A DNA stretch of 59,774 bases from the NCBI GenBank assembly GCA_022826755.1, contig JAJDUG010000032.1, forward strand, positions 1 to 59,774, in the 5' to 3' direction. Shown here piece after piece: positions 27,875-37,063 of the stretch (its first letter is position 1; every line of letters starts with the position of its first letter). This DNA comes from Acidobacteriota bacterium (GTDB lineage Bacteria; Acidobacteriota; Terriglobia; Versatilivoradales; Versatilivoraceae). The notes under the pieces are model-generated. The model worked only from the letters and a program-made list of their open reading frames with translations. It searched no databases and had not been told where the DNA came from. Both the position numbers and the translations under genes were made by a program.

Positions 27875-29848
27875 TTACTTTTCACCCCCGGTTTGCTGGC
27901 TCGCCAGTTGGCTCAGCTTCCTGGCGGGATTGGGATCCAGAATCGTCAATGGGATCTTCTTCACCGTCAGCCTGGGACCCAGCCGGCCCCCGACAATGGG
28001 CCGGGCGGTCACCGTGATCCAGACGGGCAGATGGGTGGGCGCCACGTCGTCCCGGGAATGAAGCACCACGCTGATGGTCTGGACCTTTGGCAGGTGGTGG
28101 TCGGGCCCCTTGATGACCGGCGGCCTGGGAGAGCCCGGCAACCTGTAGCTGCTGGCGCCGGCAAGAGCCTCGACCCCCGCCGGCAGGCCTTCAACCGACA
28201 CCGCGATCTGATTGGAGGGCAGGAAGAAACCCTCTTCCTGCTCCATGATCAAGGTGAGCTTGGCGGCTTCACCGGCCATCAGGTTGACGCGGTGGGGATC
28301 CACACGGCCATCCTCAAAGTCTCGCGTCCGGGTTTCCAGGTGGATGTCGCCCACGTGGGGGATCTGCGGCCGGACCAGCACCCGGTAGCGGAATCCCGGA
28401 TCGCCCTTCCTGAGAGTCACATCCCGGACCCGCAAGTAGTAGTCCCCCCCTTTTTCAAACGTGCCGATCACCTTGGCATCCACCGCGACCAGGTGAATGG
28501 CGGTGACGCTCCTGTACTTCTCGGTTCGGCGCAGGCTGCTGAACTGGTCCCGTCCCCTGGAATCGATGATCTGCAACAGGGGGTTGAAATCCGGCCGGCT
28601 GGCCTGGGGAGTCTCGACCTCAAAGGCCAGCTTCTGTCCAGAGTGGACCTTGAACTTGAAGAGGTCCCTGTCCCCCGGGTGCTGCACCACCCCTTCGACG
28701 ATTGACGGCACCGGAATCTCCACGGCGTCTTCCAACCGGTCGCCGGGTTCCTTTTCCGAATGGACGCCGAGGACAATGGCAGGGTCGGAGAGCTTCAGGT
28801 CAAGCTGGGCCGGGTCGGGCTCCTTGCCGCTCTCGTCTTCCTGGTCGCCCTCCGGCTGTTTGTCCGGGGCCGGACGCTCGTCCCTGACTCCCCTCGACCA
28901 CAACTGCCTGAGCCGGTCAGCGGTGAGTTTCCGGACGAAACTCCGCTCTGTCCAGTCGCTGAGCCCCGGAGTCTCACGGGAAGGCTGGTCGGGCGGCGCC
29001 ACCCGCAGTTGATAGACGAAGCCGGCCTTGGCCTGTCCGCCCAGCGAGCCGACCTCCACCAGGTAACGGCCCGCCTCCGGAAAACGGTGGCGCAAGCTGA
29101 CTCGTGTTCCTGTTCTCTGCCTCGGATCCCGGTCCGCGATGACGCGCTTCCCCTCATCCTTGTCGCTGAACGCCAGGCGGACCACCCGATCAGGATCGAA
29201 CCAGCTTCCCCGGCGGCCATGGATCGATATCTGGGAGCGAAAGACATTGGCCGCCGATTCCTGGCTGCGAGTCACTTCAAAAAGGAGCTCCTGCCCCCCG
29301 ACCACCTCGACCTGGTAGAAATCCATCTCCGCGGGCGTGTCGATCTGTCCGTTGACCACTACCGGGTATTCGATCGCCTGGGCCCTGTCGGGCTGGTCAT
29401 GGGGATCGGCCGACTCACGGATCACCCGGTCCGCGTTCACCCGAAAGTGGACCCGGTCGCTGATTCCCCCGGGAGTGACCACCCGCAACCAGTGGTCCCC
29501 CGGGCGGGCCGCCGCATCGATTTCCACGCCCACCCGCACCCGATACTCAGGCTCCTTCTTGTCCGCCTGCTTCTCTGCACCTTCTTTACTCTCCTCCACG
29601 ATCTCTTCAACAGCCCGAAACAGGGTCCGGATTCCCTCTTCCTCGGCAACCACCGCATAGGCCGACTGCAGCCCTTTCCCCCGGATCTCCACTTCCAGAG
29701 AGGTCCCGCGCTGTCCCCCCAGGGGAAACAGCCACATGGCCTCCGGCTCCTGCTTCGTTTTGGCCTCCTCAGCCGCCCCGGGATCGGCGCTAACCCAAAG
29801 CAGACAGCAGAGGGTCAACAGGACAGGGATTCTGAAGCGAGGCGCCAT
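27875..29848 (-). CDS. Exported PPC-domain protein (cassette A)
   Basis: This 657-residue secreted protein starts at ATG 29848 (MAPRFRIPVLLTLCCLLWVS), giving a typical signal peptide. The open frame to 30148 reads through a REP unit and is rejected. After the signal comes a sandwich domain with FPLGGQRGTSLEVEIRGKGL. PPC-type domains follow: NGQIDTPAEMDFYQVEV, GVVQHPGDRDLFKFKV and GGDYYLRVRDVTLR. An acidic/lysine-rich loop lies near 90-110, and another charged insert (DKQPEGDQEDESGKEPD) near 335. The architecture parallels the product at 21763-23679. It is the first gene of the cassette and is closely followed by the DUF1549/DUF1553 gene. Confidence 0.82.
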   Translation of the reverse strand: MAPRFRIPVLLTLCCLLWVSADPGAAEEAKTKQEPEAMWLFPLGGQRGTSLEVEIRGKGLQSAYAVVAEEEGIRTLFRAVEEIVEESKEGAEKQADKKEPEYRVRVGVEIDAAARPGDHWLRVVTPGGISDRVHFRVNADRVIRESADPHDQPDRAQAIEYPVVVNGQIDTPAEMDFYQVEVVGGQELLFEVTRSQESAANVFRSQISIHGRRGSWFDPDRVVRLAFSDKDEGKRVIADRDPRQRTGTRVSLRHRFPEAGRYLVEVGSLGGQAKAGFVYQLRVAPPDQPSRETPGLSDWTERSFVRKLTADRLRQLWSRGVRDERPAPDKQPEGDQEDESGKEPDPAQLDLKLSDPAIVLGVHSEKEPGDRLEDAVEIPVPSIVEGVVQHPGDRDLFKFKVHSGQKLAFEVETPQASRPDFNPLLQIIDSRGRDQFSSLRRTEKYRSVTAIHLVAVDAKVIGTFEKGGDYYLRVRDVTLRKGDPGFRYRVLVRPQIPHVGDIHLETRTRDFEDGRVDPHRVNLMAGEAAKLTLIMEQEEGFFLPSNQIAVSVEGLPAGVEALAGASSYRLPGSPRPPVIKGPDHHLPKVQTISVVLHSRDDVAPTHLPVWITVTARPIVGGRLGPRLTVKKIPLTILDPNPARKLSQLASQQTGGEK

Positions 29849-30032
29849 GGGAATGTCGAATCGTTGGAAAGGGGCCCCAAGGGCAGAAGTGACTAACAAG
29901 AGTATATCAAAGAGGATACCCGGCAGCAATCGACACCGGGACTCTGCTTCGGCCGAGTCGATGGCGTCGACGCCGGCAGGGTGGCCCGGCGCGACATCGC
30001 AGGGAAACTGAGCGAAACGCATCGGCATAGCA

Positions 30033-30059
30033 TGCGGGCGGGACGCCCGCGCTCCCGGG
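30033..30059 (-). repeat. Single REP-like unit (BIME end)
   Basis: On the minus strand this is the 27-bp CCCGGGAGCG + GCGGGCGTCCCGCCCGC unit. It lies about 180 bp upstream of the PPC gene start, with no partner within 1 kb. Confidence 0.75.
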
Positions 30060-30167
30060 TGGGGCCTCCTTCCATCGCTCTTGCTCCTCACGGGGGCACG
30101 CGCCCACTTGCCGGGCCGCAGGCCGCGCCGATGAGGCAGTGCCATCACGTTCGCTGACCCCTCGTAT

Positions 30168-30209
30168 TCCTTCGTGTCTTCGTGAACAACTCTTTTTCTG
30201 CTGTTTCAG
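30168..30209 (+). repeat. Isolated right end of the family-1 repeat
   Basis: CCTTCGTGTCTTCGTG followed by AACAACTCTTTTTCTGCTG and TTTCAG matches the last 40 bp of the complete elements. It lies 45 bp before the complete copy at 30255 in the same orientation, suggesting tandem copies with one mostly deleted. Confidence 0.6.
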
Positions 30210-30254
30210 TCAAGCCGCGCCCCTGCCCCCCACGACGGGCGGATCATTCGAGAG

Positions 30255-30585
30255 TGAAACAGGGGGGCGTTGATAAAGACGAACCACCAATGAACACGAA
30301 TAGGCACGAATCCGTATGGATCTGTTTCGGTTTTTCTTCATGGCCATCGGGAACAAGGAGCCTGTTCCGTTAAACCGGTGTGCTACCTATTGAACATCGA
30401 TGCACAGGATGCACAGGATTAACAGGACGAGACGCTGTGGCACGGGAAGCTGACTCGCTACGTTTCCCCTCACCCGAACCCAAGGGGCGTTCCCTTTGAG
30501 TGGGTCAAGAGAATTAGTCTTTCTTCGTGTGTCTTCGTCGTCCTTCGTGTGTCTTCGTGGATAACTCTTTTTCCCCGTTGTTTCA
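30255..30585 (+). mobile_element. Family-1 repeat, complete 331-bp copy
   Basis: It starts TGAAACAGGGGGGCGTTG and ends CCCCGTTGTTTCA, so the outer 7 bp are inverted repeats. Internal modules match the 334-bp copy at 55138-55471 almost base for base over long stretches (for example CACAGGATGCACAGGATTAA and GGCACGGGAAGCTGACTCGC). No open frame longer than a few dozen codons is plausible. The size and ends suggest a non-autonomous MITE-like element. No flanking target duplication was established. Confidence 0.65.
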
Positions 30586-30902
30586 AACAAGCCGGGCCCC
30601 CGACGACGGGGCGGATCATTCGCCGGTTAAACCACCCGACATCATGAGATTTTGGCAACAGGGAAATGTTCCGCCAAACCGGTCGGCTGCATCAGGGAAC
30701 ATGGATAGACAGGATGAACAGGGTATAGAGGACGAAACGCTGCTGCAAAGGAAGCTGACTCGCGCGAAACAAGACGCAGGATGACTGCAATCGGGGCAAG
30801 GCGGTTGAGGACGGTAATCCCGTAAATCCTGTCCATCCATGTAAACCAATCTTTTTGCGCTCGGGGCCGAGACCAAACGCCGGAACTTGAAGCAAAAAAA
30901 AA

Positions 30903-30929
30903 CCAGGCAGCCGGGGACCGGCTGCCTGG
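30903..30929 (-). terminator. Rho-independent terminator of the Oar-like receptor gene
   Basis: A perfect 12-bp stem (CCAGGCAGCCGG / CCGGCTGCCTGG) has a three-base loop. On the minus strand it is followed by eight or nine T residues. It lies just 24 bp past the receptor stop codon at 30953. Confidence 0.92.
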
Positions 30930-30952
30930 TGAGGAGGAAAACTCTCGACTTG

Positions 30953-33900
30953 CTAGAATCCGAGACGCAAGCGGAAGAATACTCTCCGAGTGTGCCAACT
31001 GGCGGCATACTGCCCGAATCTCGGATCATTGAAGGTCAGAGAATTGGGCCCGCTGGGGTTGGTGTGGTTCAGCACGTTGGTGATATAGGCCTCCAGCTTG
31101 AAGTAGGGGCCATTCTCGTAAGGCGTCAACGGGAACACCTTGAAGACGTTCATGTTGAACTGAGGATCCCGCGGCTGCTGCAACACGCCTCTCGTCGCCG
31201 TTCCATAGGTTCCACTTCGAGGAATGGAGAAGCAGGAGGAATTCCAGTACGAGGTGTAGGGTACGGTGTTGTCCCCGAACCCGTTGGGATTACAGCCCGG
31301 CGTAATGTCCGGACGGCCTCCCGAACGGCCGACGTTGGGTGAATCGAAACCGCCGAAGTTCGGCGTGCTGCGTCCGCCCATGTTCATGGTCAGGATAGGC
31401 GTAACCGTCCACTGGCTGACCAACTGGTTGATCACGCCCGAGGCCCCCGAGAGGTACCGCTGCCCCTTGCCCAAGGGCAAGGAATAGACGGCCACGAGAC
31501 GGGATCGGAAGGGGAGGTTGCCATCCGTCCAACCCTTGTCGCGGGAGCGGTTGTAGGGATCCTCGGTGGCGAACCCACCGGGACCCACCCAGCCGAAGCG
31601 GCCGCCTTCCACGTCATTGAGAATGGACCGGTACTCGGCCCAGGCGCGAAGGTAGAGGCCGCTGGAGAACTGCCGCAGCAACTCGGCTTCCCAGCCGTGG
31701 TAGTTGGAGTTTCCGCCCAGGCGGTAGTCGGTGATGGAACCGTAGGGTTCCGCCCCGAACACCTTGCGGGATGCCGTGAAGGGAATGGTGCTGGCCCGGG
31801 GAATCTGCACGTTGACGTTGTAGGGCCAATGGGTCCCCTTGGAAGCCACATAGGAAAGACGGCCGGTCATGCCGCTGCCCAACTCCCTCTCCAAGGTAAG
31901 GTTCCACTGCTTGTCGGTGGGCCAGTTCTCGCTGCGGGTGTTGAGCAGAATGGCTCTTGGGTTTTGCAGCGAAGTGGCGCCCGTCCCGGGAGCCGGGAAG
32001 GCCTTGCTGAAGGTCAGGTTGGGAACACCGTTGATGATCTCGGTGGGCCCAAAGCTCTCGTTGAGCTCGAAGGGACCGCTGGTGAACCCGGAGATGGCCT
32101 GCTGCATGTTGTCCGGAGGGGTCAGTGGCACGGTATAGACCCCGAAACCGGCTCGGATCACCATCTTGTCGGTCAGGCGGTAGGCCACGCCGACACGCGG
32201 CTGGACGTGGACCAGCTTGTACTGCATCAGATCGGCGGGAAAGCCCGCGTCGCCGTTTCCGACCACCGGAATGCTCGGGGCAAAGCCGGCCACAACCCGA
32301 TGCAGCGACTGCTGGGGCACCACGAACCGGCCGGTGCCGCCATCCAGCAGGTGCTGGAGGTCGAAGTTGTACCACTGCCCCTGGGCATCCCGACCAGCGG
32401 TGTAATGCTGGAAGCGGAGACCCGGAGTGATGGTCAACCTGGGCGTCACCTTCCAGTCATCCTGGAAGAAGATCCCGAACTGTTGCGACCGCGGGCTCAG
32501 TTCCCCTCGCGCCTGGGCTATGGCGGTGGAGCGGGGCAGGCCCAGCAGGATGTCGCCGTAATCCCAGCCGGTGTAGTTGCCGGAGAAATCCCAGCGGCCG
32601 TAAGCATTGTTGGTGGGCCGGTAGCGATCGTCCAGACCCCAGATGTTGGAGAACCCCATCTTGAACAGGTGGGTGCCCTTGGTGACGGAGATGTTGTTCT
32701 TCAGGTGAACGGCATTGGCGTCGGTCCGGCTGCCGTATCCGGCGGCGCCGCCCCCCAGCGCATTGGTCAGACGGGCGTCGAAGGCGCCGCTGATGTTGGA
32801 GAGGTTGCCGATGGAACGGGCCGTGATCTGAGGCGCTCCCGCGAAGCCCTGCGGAATCTTGCCTTCACGTCCGCCGAAGTCGATCAGCCCCTGGGGGTCG
32901 ATCAGCCTCAGCAGGTCGCTTCCGGCGCAACCGCTCTCGATCAGGTAGAGCTGCTCGTTGTAGCCGATCGAGAATTCGTTGATCACCGAAGGCGAGAAGA
33001 CGTGGCTGTCCAGAATGCTCCAGGCGCGGGTGGGATCGTGACCGGTACGCCCGCAATCCAGCGGCCCGTGGTCCCACTTCGTCTCGCTGCTGTTGCGGGT
33101 GTAGCGGAAGTGGTTGAACGAAATGGTGTTGGACTCGTGGATCTGGTGGTCGAAGCGGTAGTGCCAGTACTCCTCGTCACCGCTGTTCTCGTTTATCCCG
33201 GTTCGGTTGGTCGTCAGACCGGGTCGTTCCGGCAGGGGCAGCAACTCGGTGAAGCGAACTCCCAGCGGATGGAACATGTCGCTGGGAATGGTGTTGTTGG
33301 GGAAGGGCGTCATGGTGTAGGGATTCATGATCACGCCCTTGCCCGAGGCATCCCTGAGCCCCGAGAATTCGGCGACTTCGCTCAAGTTTCCCGTTCTCAT
33401 CAGAGGAGTGGGATAGGTGAGGTTGGGGTTGATCTCCAGGGTGAACCTGCTGCTCGGCTGCCACAGGAAGTGGAAGAAGCTCCTGTTGCGGCCATCATAG
33501 ATCTTGGGGATCCAGATGGGCCCGGCGGCTTCGTAGGACCACTTCAAGTTGGGCGTCTCCGGCTTGGGCCTGCTCTTCAGAGAACGGTTCTTGCCGATCA
33601 GGCGAGCATGCCTGAAATCGTTCCAGATCTCGCCGTGGAACTGGTTGGTTCCGCTGCGCCCCACGCCGATGATGTTGTTGGCGTGCTGGAACTCGGCCGG
33701 CGCGTTCAGGGTCTTCAAATGGACTTCCTGCAGCACTTCCTGCGGAAAACGGAAGGTGCCGTAGGCCAGAGTCAGAATCCCGTCCTGGGAAGCCGAGACG
33801 TTGTTGGCGTAGGCCCCGTGAATCTCGTTCCGGTTCTGAACTCCGGGGGCCGCACCCACCGTGTAGATCAGGCTGGCCGCCACGTTGGTGTAATAGACTT

Positions 33901-34342
33901 CCTTGTTGGGAGTCTTGTAGGTCACCGAGGGCGTATCGGTCTCGATGCGAGCCCCTTCCTCGGTCACCGTGATGGCATCGGCCAACTCGCCGATCTCCAT
34001 GGTGATGTCCACCCGCCGGGGCGACTGGGAGTAGACGATCACGCCCGTGTTCTCATAGCGCTTGAACCCGGTGGCCTCGGCGGTCAGGGTGTAGGTGTCG
34101 GGCAGAATGCCGCGCAACTCGTACTCCCCAACCTCGTTGGTCACCGTCGAGTAGGTCAGACCCTTGGACTCGTTGATAGCCGTAATGCTGACGCCGACCA
34201 TCACGGCCCCGGTCGTGTCAACGACCCTGCCGCGAAAACCGGTGACGTCCTGCGCTACCGTCAAGGTGGGAATGACCAACAGGCCCAAGAGAGCAATCAG
34301 CCCGACACTCCAGACCGATCTTCTTAGTGCTTGTTTCGTCAT
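30953..34342 (-). CDS. Oar-like TonB-dependent receptor with carboxypeptidase-regulatory N-domain
   Basis: This very large outer-membrane receptor has about 1,129 residues. The start ATG at 34342 (MTKQALRRSV) has an AAGGAGG eight bases upstream; two further codons upstream are open from a TTG. A signal peptide (LIALLGLLVIPTLTVAQ) is followed by a CarboxypepD_reg beta-sandwich (about 35-115; FRGRVVDTTGAVMVGVSITA). Next comes a plug-like domain containing VTVTEEGARIETDTPSVTYK-type strands, and then a long barrel ending in Phe (FFRLRLGF), as expected for BamA-dependent insertion. Such receptors are abundant in Acidobacteriota and are thought to import large or complex substrates. The upstream neighbour is a multihaem cytochrome gene. 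It has its own strong terminator. Confidence 0.9.
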   Translation of the reverse strand: MTKQALRRSVWSVGLIALLGLLVIPTLTVAQDVTGFRGRVVDTTGAVMVGVSITAINESKGLTYSTVTNEVGEYELRGILPDTYTLTAEATGFKRYENTGVIVYSQSPRRVDITMEIGELADAITVTEEGARIETDTPSVTYKTPNKEVYYTNVAASLIYTVGAAPGVQNRNEIHGAYANNVSASQDGILTLAYGTFRFPQEVLQEVHLKTLNAPAEFQHANNIIGVGRSGTNQFHGEIWNDFRHARLIGKNRSLKSRPKPETPNLKWSYEAAGPIWIPKIYDGRNRSFFHFLWQPSSRFTLEINPNLTYPTPLMRTGNLSEVAEFSGLRDASGKGVIMNPYTMTPFPNNTIPSDMFHPLGVRFTELLPLPERPGLTTNRTGINENSGDEEYWHYRFDHQIHESNTISFNHFRYTRNSSETKWDHGPLDCGRTGHDPTRAWSILDSHVFSPSVINEFSIGYNEQLYLIESGCAGSDLLRLIDPQGLIDFGGREGKIPQGFAGAPQITARSIGNLSNISGAFDARLTNALGGGAAGYGSRTDANAVHLKNNISVTKGTHLFKMGFSNIWGLDDRYRPTNNAYGRWDFSGNYTGWDYGDILLGLPRSTAIAQARGELSPRSQQFGIFFQDDWKVTPRLTITPGLRFQHYTAGRDAQGQWYNFDLQHLLDGGTGRFVVPQQSLHRVVAGFAPSIPVVGNGDAGFPADLMQYKLVHVQPRVGVAYRLTDKMVIRAGFGVYTVPLTPPDNMQQAISGFTSGPFELNESFGPTEIINGVPNLTFSKAFPAPGTGATSLQNPRAILLNTRSENWPTDKQWNLTLERELGSGMTGRLSYVASKGTHWPYNVNVQIPRASTIPFTASRKVFGAEPYGSITDYRLGGNSNYHGWEAELLRQFSSGLYLRAWAEYRSILNDVEGGRFGWVGPGGFATEDPYNRSRDKGWTDGNLPFRSRLVAVYSLPLGKGQRYLSGASGVINQLVSQWTVTPILTMNMGGRSTPNFGGFDSPNVGRSGGRPDITPGCNPNGFGDNTVPYTSYWNSSCFSIPRSGTYGTATRGVLQQPRDPQFNMNVFKVFPLTPYENGPYFKLEAYITNVLNHTNPSGPNSLTFNDPRFGQYAASWHTRRVFFRLRLGF

Positions 34343-34350
34343 TAGCAAAA

Positions 34351-34357
34351 CCTCCTT
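34351..34357 (-). promoter_or_regulatory. Ribosome binding site of the Oar-like receptor gene
   Basis: AAGGAGG on the minus strand, eight bases before the ATG at 34342. Confidence 0.75.
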
Positions 34358-34774
34358 GTGTTAATGAGGCTCCCAAGCTGGACACCAGCTAGAAAGCTGA
34401 ATACTGGTTAGGCGTCCAACCCGGAAACCTACCAGACAGACTAAAAACCTCACGTGCGCGTAAGGTGCAACTGTGTTGCCAAACTTCTCGAGCGAACAAA
34501 GTTTTTTGGGGGGCTTTATTTTGAGTGACTTGCGGAGGCTCTATAGAGGATCGATTCTTCAATGGCAATCCGCACAAGAGCCCCCTACTCGAAAATTCGG
34601 ATTGCAATACGAAATTTCGGAAGGCTCAAGAGAAGATATCCACCAAGGACCACCCAGGGCGACGAAGAACACTGCGGTTTCCCGGCAAGCGCGAGATGTC
34701 ACAAGCAGTCACGACATACATGATGTTTCCGGCGTCGGATCTCTGTGCTGAGCAGGAGTAGAGGCCTGATTACC
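34358..34774. other. Leader/intergenic region upstream of the receptor gene
   Basis: About 420 bp separate the cytochrome stop from the receptor start. The stretch is less GC-rich than its surroundings and contains runs such as TTTTTTGGGGGG. No gene, repeat copy or clear terminator is recognised. It presumably holds the receptor promoter and leader, but no convincing -35/-10 pair was identified. Confidence 0.4.
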
Positions 34775-36982
34775 TCACCGTGAGGGGGTGAGGCTGGAGC
34801 CGTTCCGCGCCAGGGCACGCTTGCGATGCCACAGCTCCGCCCGGATTTCAGCTATGGGCCCCCGGCGCTCCCGCGGGGTCATGTAGAACCGGTAACCGAA
34901 ATCCTGCAGGCGCACCTCCAGCATCTTGTCGAGCCACCTCCGGGTAAACTGCCGGTTGATCAGGAAGGGGTCATCCAGCATTCCGATCAGCTCCGGCAGC
35001 GCCCAGCCGGCGCCGGTGCGGCTAAGGACGTCCGCCCCCACCAGGCGAACCGCCGGGGACTCGCTCTGCAGCCAGCCCAATGCGGCCGACCGCTCCCGGT
35101 CCGGGTAGTTCTCAGCCAGCTTCTCTTCCGAATACGCGGCGCCGTACCATTCCTTCAGATAGCCCACCGTCCAGTCGATGGCCCGGTCGGTGTGGCACAT
35201 GTTGCAGGCATTGGGGTGGTTGGCCTCGATCATGGCCTTGTCGGTGGGCGAGAAGATGGTGTGGGTGCGCACCAGGTCCTGGATGCCTTCGTTGATCCGC
35301 GGACGGTGGCAGTTCATGCAGCGTGCTCCGCTGCTGCCGGCAGGATGGCGGGTGTGATTCCGCCTGGCCTGCGCCGGCTCCAACTGCTGGTGGCACCTGA
35401 GACACAGCCGGTCATCCTGGTCGGGAGATCCGGACCAGCGAGGACCGATGGTCTCGTGGGGGTTGTGGCAGTCGATGCAGCGAAGCTGAGAGAAACAGCT
35501 TCCCTGGACGGCGTCGCTGTACTCGGTGGAATTCCAGGTGGAGATCCCGTTGGCATAGGTCGGCCGCGTGCCCACGTGGCAACGGCCACAGGCCCAGTTC
35601 AGGTTGTCGTGGGTCCGCCCAAAGGAGATGTCCCTTTCGCGGGCATCCACGTACAGGAAGGGACTGGAGGGGAAAAAACCGGGAGGTTCCTTGCCCCCGG
35701 AGGCCACGTGTTCCCTCCCGCCCAGGTGGCAGGCTTCACAGCTCACCCCCAGGGTGGCCGCGTGCTGCGGAGCCTCCAGCTTTACGAGGTCCTGGCGGAT
35801 TCTCAGGATGTCCTGGTCGCTGGCCTCGGCGGGGCTTTGAAGGAATTCCAGGATGCCCGGCTGGTTCTGATCCAGATAGTGGCCCAGGGAAAAGTGCAGA
35901 GGCACCGGGACGTGACGGGCCATGCGGGAGGGATTGCGGGCCAGCATGTCTCCCAGCGGAAAGGTGGTGTGGCAAAAGTTGCAGCGGCTGGAGTAGCGGG
36001 CCAGGAAGGGCTGGGAGGCGGGCGGATCGAAGGGGTCGGGCCGTTCCCCGTCGGGCAGCTCGGGACCCACGTGCACGATGGGCACCCATTGCCGCTGCTC
36101 CAGCCAGTAGCCGAAGAACAGCACGTGATCCTGATGATAAAAGAGGTGGTCGCGGGGCTCGGGACCTTCGGTCTGCTTGCCGATGTAATACTGGAAGAAG
36201 CGCGACCCGATGGTCTGGTTTACCTGGTAGACGCGTCGAACCTCTCCCCGCTGCAGCCGCATCTTGTAGCGCCCGCCTTCCTTGTAAAAGACTGCATTCC
36301 CACCGAGGTAGGCAATCCTCGCCTTGCCGGAGAAATCTCCCTCGACGGTGGAATCGTCGGCCAGGGCGTTCATCCGGCGATGGGCGTGCCGGAACCATGA
36401 CTGGTACTCCGACTCGTGACAGCCCTTGCAGGTCTCCGGGCCGACGTAGTCCTCGGGATGGATGTTGCTCGCGCTGCCGGTCGCTCGGGAATTCGTGCGA
36501 ACCTCCTCCGGCAGGTCTTCCCACCACAGCGTCACCTGCTCCCGTTCGTCCGTGTCGCCGACCAGGGAACGGATGGGTTGTTCCGCCCTTCTTCTCGCGG
36601 CCGCAAGCTCCTTCAGAGTGGATTGATACAGGCTGTTATGAGGCTCCAGAGCCACTGCTCGTCGAAGCTCAACTTCAGCCTCGGAATACTGTTTCAGCTT
36701 CAGCAGGATCGACCCGTAAAGATGCCGGTACGCGGCGTTGCCGCCATCCTCTTCAACCGCCTTCTGGGCCGGCAACATGGCGGCCAGATACTCCTGCCTT
36801 TCATATTTCTGTCGGGCTTCCAGGTAGGCGGGGGATTGGGCCTGCAGGGAAAGACCGGTCCAAAGAAGGGACACAAGCCCGAGCAGTATTGCTGCCTTCC
36901 AAGGATGCTTCCAACCGCCACCTGCCGCACGGGAACGATTGTGGAACTTGCCGGATTCCAATTTGCGCTTCTCCGGTCTCAT
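34775..36982 (-). CDS. TPR-containing octahaem cytochrome c
   Basis: This exported electron-transfer protein has about 735 residues from the ATG at 36982 (MRPEKRKLES). The frame opens 27 codons earlier from a TTG. A signal anchor (AILLGLVSLLWTGLSLQAQS) is followed by TPR units (LEARQKYERQEYLAA; RHLYGSILLKLKQYSEAEVE). Eight CXXCH haem sites come next, in order: CKGCH, CNFCH, CEACH, CGRCH, CIDCH, CLRCH, CMNCH and CNMCH. The C-terminal 100 residues look like HEAT-type helical repeats (RLVGADVLSRTGAGWALPEL). The haem spacing recalls cytochrome c554/NrfB-like families, but the combination with TPR and HEAT is not one I can name. It lies upstream of the Oar-like receptor gene with a 430-bp gap, so shared transcription is uncertain. 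Confidence 0.85.
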   Translation of the reverse strand: MRPEKRKLESGKFHNRSRAAGGGWKHPWKAAILLGLVSLLWTGLSLQAQSPAYLEARQKYERQEYLAAMLPAQKAVEEDGGNAAYRHLYGSILLKLKQYSEAEVELRRAVALEPHNSLYQSTLKELAAARRRAEQPIRSLVGDTDEREQVTLWWEDLPEEVRTNSRATGSASNIHPEDYVGPETCKGCHESEYQSWFRHAHRRMNALADDSTVEGDFSGKARIAYLGGNAVFYKEGGRYKMRLQRGEVRRVYQVNQTIGSRFFQYYIGKQTEGPEPRDHLFYHQDHVLFFGYWLEQRQWVPIVHVGPELPDGERPDPFDPPASQPFLARYSSRCNFCHTTFPLGDMLARNPSRMARHVPVPLHFSLGHYLDQNQPGILEFLQSPAEASDQDILRIRQDLVKLEAPQHAATLGVSCEACHLGGREHVASGGKEPPGFFPSSPFLYVDARERDISFGRTHDNLNWACGRCHVGTRPTYANGISTWNSTEYSDAVQGSCFSQLRCIDCHNPHETIGPRWSGSPDQDDRLCLRCHQQLEPAQARRNHTRHPAGSSGARCMNCHRPRINEGIQDLVRTHTIFSPTDKAMIEANHPNACNMCHTDRAIDWTVGYLKEWYGAAYSEEKLAENYPDRERSAALGWLQSESPAVRLVGADVLSRTGAGWALPELIGMLDDPFLINRQFTRRWLDKMLEVRLQDFGYRFYMTPRERRGPIAEIRAELWHRKRALARNGSSLTPSR

Positions 36983-37063
36983 CACCGTCACAGCCGAGTT
37001 CAGGCCTGTTGCATCCGCCGGGCTCTGCGATCTGTAGAATCCCGCGCCAAGGTACCGAACCAA

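Larger units (their letters stand above)
29849..30952. other. 1.1-kb gene-free repeat island
   Basis: No credible gene is present. In order it contains a single REP unit (30033-30059), an isolated right end of the family-1 repeat (30168-30209), a complete family-1 element (30255-30585), a diverged fragment of the same family (about 30697-30765) and the terminator of the Oar-like receptor gene (30903-30929). It separates cassette A from the receptor gene. Confidence 0.7.

Noticed and set aside
29849-30148. 100-codon N-terminal extension of the cassette A PPC gene
   Set aside because: It reads through a REP unit and precedes a perfect signal peptide at ATG 29848.
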